Below, piece after piece: positions 1 to 7,022 of a DNA stretch of 9,223 nucleotides. The translations under genes were made by a program, and so were the position numbers. The DNA comes from HGM05232 sp036661515 (GTDB lineage Bacteria > Bacteroidota > Bacteroidia > Bacteroidales > Muribaculaceae), in assembly GCA_036661515.1 (NCBI GenBank), contig JAVWYO010000079.1, positions 1 to 9,223 of the forward strand. Reading direction: 5' to 3'. The number at the start of each line of letters is the position of its first letter. Position 1 is the first letter of the stretch. The notes under the pieces were generated by a model, which worked only from the letters and a program-made list of their open reading frames with translations, was not told where the DNA came from and did not search any database.

Positions 1-10
1 ACCCACACTA

Positions 11-41
11 CAAAAGTACAAAAAATCACAACATCTACAAT
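11..41 (-). promoter_or_regulatory. candidate Bacteroidota-type promoter reading leftward out of the window
   Basis: Read on the minus strand, positions 18 to 11 spell TACTTTTG, a full match to the Bacteroidota -7 element TAnnTTTG. Positions 41 to 38 read ATTG, a near match to the -33 element TTTG, with a 19-nt spacer, inside the known 19-21 range. The start site would be near position 4, so the driven gene lies beyond the left edge. The motif is established for Bacteroides; its use here is inference. AT-rich DNA makes chance matches fairly common. Confidence 0.4.
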
Positions 42-120
42 AGTATTATGCCAATCCGCAAGATAAACCCACATCCACAACGAAACTAAGCAATAGCACC
101 TTGCCTACCACAAGCCCTTC

Positions 121-149
121 TTTTGTACGCCCATGATGGGCGTACAAAA
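121..149. repeat. perfect 13-bp inverted repeat with TGA loop
   Basis: Positions 121-133 (TTTTGTACGCCCA) are the exact reverse complement of 137-149, separated by three bases. The core GTACGCCCA/TGGGCGTAC is GC-rich against an AT-rich background. On either strand the hairpin is preceded by Ts and followed by As, so it is not a standard intrinsic terminator in either direction. It sits directly after the secDF terminator, with its base sharing that terminator's T-run. It could be a back-up or 3'-end-stabilising hairpin, or a binding site for a dimeric protein. Confidence 0.7.
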
Positions 150-185
150 AGAGCGGGCATCGACTCTGTGGAGTGATGCCCGCTC
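146..185 (-). terminator. intrinsic terminator of secDF
   Basis: Reading leftward from the secDF stop codon, positions 185-176 (GAGCGGGCAT) pair perfectly with 160-151 (ATGCCCGCTC). The stem continues with a G-C pair, a one-base bulge and four more pairs, closed by a four-base loop at 167-170. A run of five Ts on the minus strand (150-146) follows at once. A strong GC stem plus T-run about 25 nt after the stop codon is the classical Rho-independent layout. In the opposite direction no T-run follows, so it serves the minus strand. Confidence 0.85.
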
Positions 186-210
186 TGGGATATTTTATAA
201 GAAATAAATC

Positions 211-3195
211 TTATTGTTGTGCTTTTGCTTTGCGAGCTTTCTTCTTAGCTTCTGCTACTTGGATTAAGTATGCGGTAGGAGCAGCAATGAATAGAGTTGC
301 TAATGTACCGATAACTACGCCGAGAAGCATTGCAAATGTAAGACTACGAATAGTTTCACCTCCAAGAATAAATATACAAAGAAGTACAAGGAACGTACTG
401 AACGATGTCATAATAGTACGAGTTAAAGTGCTATTAAGAGAGTTGTTGAACGTTTCAAGAGGATCTTGTTTAGGGTATAGGGTGCGTGTCTCACGAACAC
501 GGTCGAATACTACCACTGTATCATTTACTTGGTAACCGATAACCGTTAATATAGCCGCAATAAATGATTGGTCTATTTCCATTGAGAATGGAAGCCTTCC
601 ATAGAACAATGAATAGAATCCAATAATGATGAACGCGGTGAATGCCACTGCAGCAAGTGCGCCAGCAGAGAACGAAATATCACGGAAACGTATTAAGATA
701 TATAGTGCCATAGCGATAAGAGAAAGGACAACCGCCCATATAGCACCACGCGTGATGTCGGCAGCTATACTTGGTCCCACCTTTTCAGTGGATATAACAC
801 CAATGTCCTCATTCGATACGCTGAAGTCGTCATAAGTCATATCCCCAAGCTCAGATTTTAAACCTTGATAAAGGATACCCATGATTTCAATATCAATGTT
901 TTCGTTATTAGATGCAATCTTGTAGTTGGTAGATATACGAACTTTTGTATCATTATCGATAGTAATTACCGATAGAGATGCGCCTTGGAATGAGTTTGCA
1001 AGTTGAGCTTGAAGTTCGTGAGTCTTCACTGGGTGTGTAAATTGTACGATGTAGTTACGACCACCAGAGAAGTCAATACCTGGGCTTAGCTTACGAACAC
1101 CAAATGAGATACTTGCAATTATTATCATGACAAGCATTACGATATATCCAATCTTGCGTTTGCCTATGAAATTAATATGAGTGTTTGTCCATAAATCTTT
1201 AGTTAACTTAGTTGTGAAAGTTAAATTTTTGAAGCCACCCTTATCGAGAACTCCTTCAAAAATAAGACGGGTAATAAATACAGCAGTAAAGAAAGAGCAA
1301 ACAATACTTATGATTAAAGTAGTAGCAAAACCCTTGATAGGACCAGTACCGTAAATCAACAAGATAACACCTGTGATAATTGAGGTAAGGTTAGAGTCAA
1401 AGATTGCTGAGAATGCGTTTTTGTAACCATCGGCTATAGCTGCTTTAATTCCTTTACCAGCACGAAGTTCTTCCTTAGAGCGTTCAAAGATAAGCACATT
1501 AGCATCGACTGCCATACCGAGAGCCAGCACGATACCAGCAATACCCGAAAGGGTTAGTACGGCTTGTATTGAGGCTAATATACCAAGAGTGAAGAACAAG
1601 TTGCATACTAAACCAAAGTTTGCAATAAGTCCTGGCCATGTCCCATATATCACAATCATGAAAATCATAAGGAGAACAAGTGCAAGTACAAATGACATAA
1701 GACCATTTGTGATAGCTTGTTGACCAAGAGATGGTCCGATAACACTTTCACTAACGATATTAACGTTAGCTACCATCTTACCACTCTTTAGAACGTTAGC
1801 TAAATCCTTTGCTTCTTCAACTGTGAAATTTCCAGTGATTTGTGAGCGTCCTCCTTCGATAACGCTATTAACGTTAGGGAAAGAATATACTTGATCGTCA
1901 AGGACGATAGCGATAGATTTGTTTAAGTTGTTTTGAGTAACGCGAGCCCAAGAACGAGCGCCTTCGTCATTCATCGTCATAGATACGATATTTCCTTGCA
2001 TGTTGTCGTAGTCGCTACTTGCATCAATCACAACGTCACCGTTAAGGACTGGCTTGCCAGAGTTAGATTTGAGAGCAACAAGTTGGAAGAATTTACCTTT
2101 TTCATCAATAGCCTTTACTGTCCAACGAGCTTTAAGGTTCGTAGGGAGTAGTCTTTTAGCTTCTGGTGAACTAAGTATCTTATTAACAGCTGCTGTATCA
2201 AGAACCGCAGTGGTTCCAATAACAGGGCCACCGTTTCCACCACCATTAAGTAGTGTTAGTAGGTCTCTACCAGGAGTGACCTTAGCAGGAGTAGCTTTTT
2301 TAGCTTTAGCAGGAGTAACAGTCTTAGCAGAGTCAACTTGTGCAAGCGCAAGAGAATCGGTAGCTAATTTAGTAGAATCGGTAGCAATGCTATCAACGGC
2401 TTCTGCAGGAGCTGTACCAGCAGTAGCTTGGCTAAGAGCTTGTAGAGCAGAACCGAGATCCTTCATTGTATATGTTTCGTAAAATTCAAGGTTTGCAGTA
2501 CCTTTAAGAAGTTTACGAACACGTTCAGGTTCTTTCACGCCAGGTAATTCAAGAAGAATTTGACCATCGCGTTCAAGTTTTTGAATGTTAGGAGCAACAA
2601 CACCAAAGCGGTCGATACGAGTACGAAGTACGTTGTAAGAGTTGTCAACCATAGAGGCTACTTCACCTCTTAAAACTGTTTCGATTTCTTCGTTAGAAGC
2701 ACCAGGTTTAACTTTATCCAGCCCTCTGAATATTTGAGCTAAGCTACCTTCAGGAGCAAGCTTTTTATATTCAGCGTAGAATGCGCCAACGAAGTCTTTA
2801 TCGGCTCTATGAAGAGAGTCGGTAAGAGCTATGGCACGGTTAAACTTAGGATCGGGGTTTTCGTTAGAAAGTGCTCTCAAAATATCGGGGACCGAAATTT
2901 GAAGAGTAACGTTCATACCACCTTTAAGGTCAAGCCCAAGACCTACTTCCATTTCGCGAGCCTGTTGGAAAGTGTAATAACCTAAATACACTTTCTCTTT
3001 TGCAATAGAGTCGATATACGCATTATAAAAAGTCTTGTATCCCTCCTTTGATGGGTCATTGGAGTGAGATTGAGCTTGTGCATATTCAGCCGCCTTACCC
3101 TCAAAGTGACGAGTCACAAATGAGAAAGACAGGTAGAATGCACATACAAGAACTAAAAGAATGGCAATTACTCTAATAAATCCTTTACTTTGCAT
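211..3195 (-). CDS. secDF: SecDF fusion, protein translocase membrane subunit
   Basis: Single-chain SecD-SecF, an inner-membrane protein that uses proton flow to help SecYEG release and pull exported proteins on the periplasmic side. The 994 residues match the length of Bacteroidota fusions. TM1 (7-28) is followed by the SecD signatures GLDLKGGMNV (86-95), DRFGV (195-199) and ELPGV (216-220), a large periplasmic domain, then five TMs (about 494-645) with GMAVDANVLIFER (560-572) including Asp564, the position of the proton-path aspartate. The SecF half starts near 670: TM at 682-700, PGIDFSGG (705-712), and five C-terminal TMs with VIGYQVNDTVVVFDRVRE (885-902). Residues 256-310 are a low-complexity Ala/Thr/Lys/Ser/Asp insert with short tandem repeats. 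The tail is basic (AEAKKKARKAKAQQ). The ATG gives an immediate TM1 and has no Shine-Dalgarno sequence, normal for the phylum. It is transcribed alone, divergently from the lipoprotein gene, with its own promoter and terminator. Confidence 0.97.
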   Translation of the reverse strand: MQSKGFIRVIAILLVLVCAFYLSFSFVTRHFEGKAAEYAQAQSHSNDPSKEGYKTFYNAYIDSIAKEKVYLGYYTFQQAREMEVGLGLDLKGGMNVTLQISVPDILRALSNENPDPKFNRAIALTDSLHRADKDFVGAFYAEYKKLAPEGSLAQIFRGLDKVKPGASNEEIETVLRGEVASMVDNSYNVLRTRIDRFGVVAPNIQKLERDGQILLELPGVKEPERVRKLLKGTANLEFYETYTMKDLGSALQALSQATAGTAPAEAVDSIATDSTKLATDSLALAQVDSAKTVTPAKAKKATPAKVTPGRDLLTLLNGGGNGGPVIGTTAVLDTAAVNKILSSPEAKRLLPTNLKARWTVKAIDEKGKFFQLVALKSNSGKPVLNGDVVIDASSDYDNMQGNIVSMTMNDEGARSWARVTQNNLNKSIAIVLDDQVYSFPNVNSVIEGGRSQITGNFTVEEAKDLANVLKSGKMVANVNIVSESVIGPSLGQQAITNGLMSFVLALVLLMIFMIVIYGTWPGLIANFGLVCNLFFTLGILASIQAVLTLSGIAGIVLALGMAVDANVLIFERSKEELRAGKGIKAAIADGYKNAFSAIFDSNLTSIITGVILLIYGTGPIKGFATTLIISIVCSFFTAVFITRLIFEGVLDKGGFKNLTFTTKLTKDLWTNTHINFIGKRKIGYIVMLVMIIIASISFGVRKLSPGIDFSGGRNYIVQFTHPVKTHELQAQLANSFQGASLSVITIDNDTKVRISTNYKIASNNENIDIEIMGILYQGLKSELGDMTYDDFSVSNEDIGVISTEKVGPSIAADITRGAIWAVVLSLIAMALYILIRFRDISFSAGALAAVAFTAFIIIGFYSLFYGRLPFSMEIDQSFIAAILTVIGYQVNDTVVVFDRVRETRTLYPKQDPLETFNNSLNSTLTRTIMTSFSTFLVLLCIFILGGETIRSLTFAMLLGVVIGTLATLFIAAPTAYLIQVAEAKKKARKAKAQQ
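2282..2385 (-). repeat. short in-frame tandem repeats inside secDF
   Basis: Two pairs of direct repeats lie in the part encoding the low-complexity SecD insert. TTAGCAGGAGTA occurs at 2282-2293 and 2306-2317 (24-bp period, 8 codons; encodes TPAK-type units). AGAATCGGTAGC occurs at 2353-2364 and 2374-2385 (21-bp period, 7 codons; encodes ATDS units). Both periods are multiples of three, so gain or loss of a unit keeps the reading frame. This region is expected to vary in length between relatives. Confidence 0.65.
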
Positions 3196-3223
3196 GTGTT
3201 GTTTAGTTAATTATTTTGTTATA

Positions 3224-3276
3224 AATATTTTCAAGTACATTTTATAGCCTGCAAATATACATTAATATTTTCAAGT
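3224..3276. repeat. 13-nt direct repeat pair, 40 bp apart, around the secDF promoter
   Basis: AATATTTTCAAGT occurs at 3224-3236 and again at 3264-3276, identical over 13 bases, with a period of exactly 40 bp (close to four helical turns). The secDF -7 box lies between the two copies. One copy falls in the -7/-33 spacer region and the other just downstream of the predicted start site. A paired operator is a reasonable guess, but the repeat is AT-rich and chance duplication is not excluded. Confidence 0.5.
3252..3259 (-). promoter_or_regulatory. secDF promoter, -7 element
   Basis: On the minus strand these bases read TATATTTG, an exact match to the Bacteroidota -7 consensus TAnnTTTG, about 57 nt upstream of the secDF ATG. 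No clear TTTG lies 19-21 nt further upstream; the nearest candidate is TTTC at 3280-3277, 17 nt away. Transcription would start near 3245, leaving a leader of roughly 50 nt. Confidence 0.5.
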
Positions 3277-3363
3277 GAAAAATTTTTAGTAATGCTTTTA
3301 GATATTAAATGAGTGTATTTAGGTATAAAAGGAGTATAATAAAATAAAATCGGCATTTTTTAG

Positions 3364-3371
3364 TAACTTTA
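3364..3371 (+). promoter_or_regulatory. candidate promoter of the lipoprotein gene, -7 element
   Basis: TAACTTTA matches TAnnTTTG in all but the last base and follows a T-run (3355-3361), as many Bacteroides -7 boxes do. No -33 TTTG is visible at the right distance. It would start transcription near 3378, only about 9 nt before the ATG at 3387 but about 60 nt before the alternative TTG start at 3438, which bears on the choice of start. Confidence 0.3.
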
Positions 3372-3386
3372 CCCCCTCAAACAAAG

Positions 3387-5429
3387 ATGTATTTATTATT
3401 TAGGCTATATTATTGTGTAACTTTTTGTTATAAAAAATTGGAAAAGACAACATATTTCATATTAGTAACATTACTTGGCCTTATGCTGTATTCATGTGCA
3501 AGCATAGGTCGTCCTACTGGTGGGAAAATTGATGAGCTACCACCCACATTTGTTAAGAGTAATCCTTTGCCTAATGCCTTGAATGTTACAAAGAATAGGA
3601 TTGAGATAGAATTTGATGAACTTATTCAATTGAAAGACCAAAATGATAAGGTAGTGGTTTCGCCAGTACAAAAAGAGATGGCATCAATTCGCGCACAAGG
3701 GAGAAAAGTTGTTATTGAATTTCGTGATACGATGCAAGCAAACACTACCTATTCAATAGACTTTGGCGATGCTATTCAAGATTTTAATGAGGGTAATCCT
3801 ATTGATGGATTTGCGTATGCTTTTTCCACAGGCGATCACTTAGATTCACTTCAAATATCGGGAATGGTACTAAATGCTCGTGATCTTGAACCACAACAAA
3901 AGATTCTTGTGGGTATTCATAGTAACCTTGAAGACAGCGCTTTTAATAAAGTTCCATTTGCACGTGTTGCAAGAACTAATGACTATGGGCAGTTTACTAT
4001 ACGTAATTTAAAGCCTGGTCGTTACCATATATTTGCTCTTGGTGATAATAATAGAGATTATAAGTTTGATAACCCGCTTGAAAATATTGCATTTTACAAT
4101 GAAATAATTGTCCCTTCGGCAGTTACTAAAGAAGTTAAGGATACTATTTTTACTGCGAAGCATGAAATAGATACTATTGTTGATGCTAAACATGCAACTT
4201 ATTTGCCAAATGATATTCTTTTATCGATGTTTAATGAGGAGTTTAAATCTCAATATTTGATAAAGAATGAACGCGAAGATAAACGTAGGTTGTATCTTGA
4301 ATTTGCAGCGCAGAGCGATACATTGCCAATACTAAAACTGCTTAACTATGACACAAATGGGAAAGATTGGTATAAATTAGATAGGTCGATGCATAATGAT
4401 ACGTTGCACTATTGGATTTCTGATACAGCACTTATGGCTAAAGATTCGATAACAGTAGCTGCCACTTATTTTCGTACAGATACCACTCAGCATCTAAGCC
4501 TATCAACAGATACTCTTCACTTTAACCTGAAAAAGATAAAGGTAAAAAAGCCAAAGAAGGTTGATGAAAAAGATTCTATTCCCAAAATTAAGTTACTGAA
4601 TGTAATGATAAAAAGCAGTAATGTGCAAGATGTGTATGCCCCTATTCAATTCACTATGGGTGAGCCAATAGACTCTATTAATACTGCTGGAATAAAACTT
4701 GAGGTGATGCGCGATTCGGTGTGGCAAAGTGCGGGAGCCGTAGTGCTAAAGCGTGATAATGACTACGCGTTACTCAATTATAATATAAAAAGTGATTGGG
4801 AGCCTGGTAGTGAATATCAACTCACGATAGATTCATTGGCTATACATAGCATTTATGGTTTGTATAATAAGGGCATTAAACACACATTTAAGGTGCGTGA
4901 GCTTGAAGAATATTCTAATCTATTTTTTAAAGTGAATGTAACAGATAGTGCTTTTGTGGAATTACTTGGTACTGATGATAAAGTAGTGCGAACATCTCCA
5001 GTATCTAAGGGCGTTGCCGAATTTATGTACCTTATGCCAGGCGTTTACTATGCTCGTTTGGTGCTTGATCGTAATGGTAATGGAAAATATGACACAGGTA
5101 ATTATTTGCGTAAAGAGCAACCCGAAGAGGTGTATTATTATTCAAAGAAAATGAATTTAAAGAAAAACTGGGATGTAGAACAGCCTTGGGATATTTATGG
5201 AATCACATTAGATTCTCAGAAACCAAATGAGATAAAGAAAAACAAGCCAGCTGAAAAGAAGACCGATAAAGATAAGAAGAAGGGAAAAAATCCTGATGAA
5301 AATCTCGAAGAGGAAGATGGCGGCTTTGGAACTAATATGTTTAACAATCCAGGCAATCCGAATAATAAATATGACCAGTATAATAGGAACAACCAAAATA
5401 ATAGATATAACAATAACTTACGTCGATAA
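3387..5429 (+). CDS. Ig-like (Big_5) domain lipoprotein
   Basis: Predicted cell-envelope lipoprotein of unknown function, of a type common in Bacteroidota. The lipobox is LYSC with the acylated cysteine at residue 37, followed by ASIGRPTGG. Residues +2 to +6 after the cysteine carry no acidic residue, so the acidic surface-export signal described for Bacteroidota lipoproteins is absent and a periplasm-facing location is more likely. Residues about 52-149 form a Big_5-like Ig domain (SNPLPNALNV ... FDELIQL ... TTYSIDFGDAI ... FAYAFSTG). A carboxypeptidase-regulatory-like beta domain follows (about 154-232). A second copy of its PGxY plus DxNxDxxxD-like motif occurs at 551-569. The tail is Lys/Glu-rich (614-644), then Asn-rich (650-680). 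The 36 residues before the cysteine are long for a signal peptide; a TTG at 3438 would give a normal signal of about 19 residues. The next gene starts 109 bp downstream. Confidence 0.85.
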   Translation: MYLLFRLYYCVTFCYKKLEKTTYFILVTLLGLMLYSCASIGRPTGGKIDELPPTFVKSNPLPNALNVTKNRIEIEFDELIQLKDQNDKVVVSPVQKEMASIRAQGRKVVIEFRDTMQANTTYSIDFGDAIQDFNEGNPIDGFAYAFSTGDHLDSLQISGMVLNARDLEPQQKILVGIHSNLEDSAFNKVPFARVARTNDYGQFTIRNLKPGRYHIFALGDNNRDYKFDNPLENIAFYNEIIVPSAVTKEVKDTIFTAKHEIDTIVDAKHATYLPNDILLSMFNEEFKSQYLIKNEREDKRRLYLEFAAQSDTLPILKLLNYDTNGKDWYKLDRSMHNDTLHYWISDTALMAKDSITVAATYFRTDTTQHLSLSTDTLHFNLKKIKVKKPKKVDEKDSIPKIKLLNVMIKSSNVQDVYAPIQFTMGEPIDSINTAGIKLEVMRDSVWQSAGAVVLKRDNDYALLNYNIKSDWEPGSEYQLTIDSLAIHSIYGLYNKGIKHTFKVRELEEYSNLFFKVNVTDSAFVELLGTDDKVVRTSPVSKGVAEFMYLMPGVYYARLVLDRNGNGKYDTGNYLRKEQPEEVYYYSKKMNLKKNWDVEQPWDIYGITLDSQKPNEIKKNKPAEKKTDKDKKKGKNPDENLEEEDGGFGTNMFNNPGNPNNKYDQYNRNNQNNRYNNNLRR

Positions 5430-5490
5430 TAAAATTGGCTGTGTATTGACTGCACCGTTACAAAACTTAGGATAATTAGAAAGAAAAAGC

Positions 5491-5498
5491 TACTTTTG
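5491..5498 (+). promoter_or_regulatory. candidate promoter of the iron-sulfur/thyA/folA cluster, -7 element
   Basis: TACTTTTG is an exact match to the Bacteroidota -7 consensus TAnnTTTG in the 109-bp gap before the iron-sulfur gene. Transcription would start near 5505, giving a leader of about 34 nt. No TTTG or TTG is present 19-21 nt upstream, so only half of the promoter motif is supported. Confidence 0.45.
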
Positions 5499-5538
5499 TT
5501 GTTGGGTATGGTATGTGTAATTACAATTTTACCGCACG

Positions 5539-6990
5539 ATGATAATAAAAAAAATAAGGATAGCCATTTCTCTGATTCTTTTCAGCTTGCTTACGCTTTT
5601 GTTTTTGAACATAAGTGATGAGTATAGATGGTTATTTTCGTTTTTAGGAAATGTACAATTCTTCCCAGTCGTGTTGTCTTTTTCATTTGGAATATTTTCA
5701 TTTTGGCTTGTCGTGACATTGCTATTTGGACGGGCTTATTGTTCGTCTATGTGTCCTATGGGCACGCTACAAGATATGTTTTCGTGGCTAAATAAGATAG
5801 TGAAGCGTAGGAGGGGTGAAAAAGTATTTTATAATTATTCAAATTCTAAAAATATATTTAGATATTCTATATTAGGAGGTTGTGTTATTTCAATGTTATG
5901 TGGACTAATCATAATACCGAGCCTTCTTGATCCTTATAGTGCTTATGGGCGAATTATAAATACGTTTGTTAGTCCTCTTTGCACATTTGCTACTGGGAAA
6001 ATAGTACTACCAACATTGCTTGGCTTCTTTGTATCGTTCATTACATTAATAGTCATTGGGTGGATATCATATAGTAGAGGACGTACAATTTGTAATACAA
6101 TTTGCCCAATTGGGAGTACGCTAAGTGTTATAAGTAGGCACAGTGTATGGCAAATTGAAATAGACCCAGATATGTGTGTGCATTGTGGGCGATGTGTGGC
6201 AAATTGCAAGGCATCGTGCATTAATTTACCCAGCTATGAAATAGACATGAGTCGTTGTGTGCTATGCTTTAATTGTATAGCTGCATGCCACGATGGAGCT
6301 ATACATTATACTGCATCGCGAAAACGCCTGTCAACGCCTCTTATGCAATCAATAGAAGATGCTCCAGCGGTGACTACGATGAACATAGATAGGCGAAAAT
6401 TTATTTCTACAATAGGATTAATAGCAGGAAGTGCCACAGTGATAAGTGCAAGTAAGAGGGTAACTAATGCGTCGGCAAAACTACAAGGATTGGAACCTAT
6501 AAGACGCATTTATGCGGTTACTCCTCCTGGTACTGCATCGCGCGAGGATTTTCATGAAAATTGTATTGCTTGTATGCTCTGCGTGAGTAATTGCCCTTCA
6601 AAAGTACTAAAAGCATCAACAACAGAATATGGCATTTTTAATGCGTTGCAACCAGTAATGAGCTATGAGGCATCATACTGCTTATATAATTGCACACGAT
6701 GTACACAATTATGCCCCACAAAGGCATTAAGCCCTCTTACGCTGGAAGAGAAGCAAGAGATACAAATTGGAATTGCACAATATATTGAGCAAAATTGCAT
6801 AGTAGTGAGATATAGCAGGAAATGTGGCAAATGCGCAAAAAATTGTCCAACTGGCGCAATAGAAATGATTGCACATAGTAATGGGCATAAAGTTCCAAAG
6901 GTGCATGTTGATAATTGTATAGGTTGCGGTGCATGTGAAAATGCGTGTCCGGCACAGCCTATAAAAGCAATTTGGGTTGATGGCGTCTGA
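5539..6990 (+). CDS. membrane polyferredoxin, NapH-type fused to NapG/MauM-type
   Basis: Predicted quinol-linked electron-transfer protein. The N-terminal half resembles NapH: TMs at about 5-23, 40-63, 108-128 and 155-177, two CxxxCP motifs (C68/C72 and C185/C189), then two CxxCxxCxxxC ferredoxin motifs (C213-C223 and C240-C250). At 281-303 lies MNIDRRKFIS plus a hydrophobic stretch, which looks like the Tat signal of a free-standing NapG. The C-terminal half has four more cysteine groups: C342/345/348/352, C381/385/388/392, C429/432/436 (with C420 nearby) and C460/463/466/470. NapH and NapG pass electrons from menaquinol to periplasmic reductases; here both sit in one 483-residue chain, and no nap or other reductase gene is in the window, so the acceptor is unknown. 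The ATG is the first start after an in-frame stop at 5518-5520. Only 30 nt separate it from thyA, so co-transcription is likely. Family assignment is firm; role is inference. Confidence 0.85.
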   Translation: MIIKKIRIAISLILFSLLTLLFLNISDEYRWLFSFLGNVQFFPVVLSFSFGIFSFWLVVTLLFGRAYCSSMCPMGTLQDMFSWLNKIVKRRRGEKVFYNYSNSKNIFRYSILGGCVISMLCGLIIIPSLLDPYSAYGRIINTFVSPLCTFATGKIVLPTLLGFFVSFITLIVIGWISYSRGRTICNTICPIGSTLSVISRHSVWQIEIDPDMCVHCGRCVANCKASCINLPSYEIDMSRCVLCFNCIAACHDGAIHYTASRKRLSTPLMQSIEDAPAVTTMNIDRRKFISTIGLIAGSATVISASKRVTNASAKLQGLEPIRRIYAVTPPGTASREDFHENCIACMLCVSNCPSKVLKASTTEYGIFNALQPVMSYEASYCLYNCTRCTQLCPTKALSPLTLEEKQEIQIGIAQYIEQNCIVVRYSRKCGKCAKNCPTGAIEMIAHSNGHKVPKVHVDNCIGCGACENACPAQPIKAIWVDGV

Positions 6991-7003
6991 TAGAAAACAA
7001 CAG

Positions 7004-7022
7004 ATAAATATAGAATATTTAT
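7004..7022. repeat. AT-only palindrome overlapping the thyA start codon
   Basis: ATAAATAT (7004-7011) and ATATTTAT (7015-7022) form a perfect 8-bp inverted repeat with an AGA loop. The last two bases of the right arm are the A and T of the thyA ATG. As RNA it would be a weak A-U hairpin that partly hides the start codon. In AT-rich DNA such palindromes arise by chance fairly often. Confidence 0.5.

Noticed and set aside
1..89. Short open frames on the plus strand at the left edge that could be the tail of an upstream gene.
   Set aside because: Stops at about 64 and 87, and no protein-like composition; the leftward promoter match argues the other way.
173..535. Plus-strand ORF of 120 codons opposite the 3' end of secDF.
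   Set aside because: Lies wholly over the terminator and the conserved SecF coding region; its product has no family features.
3301..3362. TATAAT-like strings (for example at 3335-3340) as E. coli-type -10 boxes.
   Set aside because: Bacteroidota primary sigma factors do not use that consensus, and such strings are expected by chance in this AT-rich spacer.
5506..5616. Small ORF starting at the ATG in GGGTATGG, 36 codons, before and into the iron-sulfur gene; the same frame is open from just after the lipoprotein stop codons.
   Set aside because: It overlaps the well-supported start of the iron-sulfur gene in another frame, ends in unremarkable sequence and the upstream part has no usable start codon.
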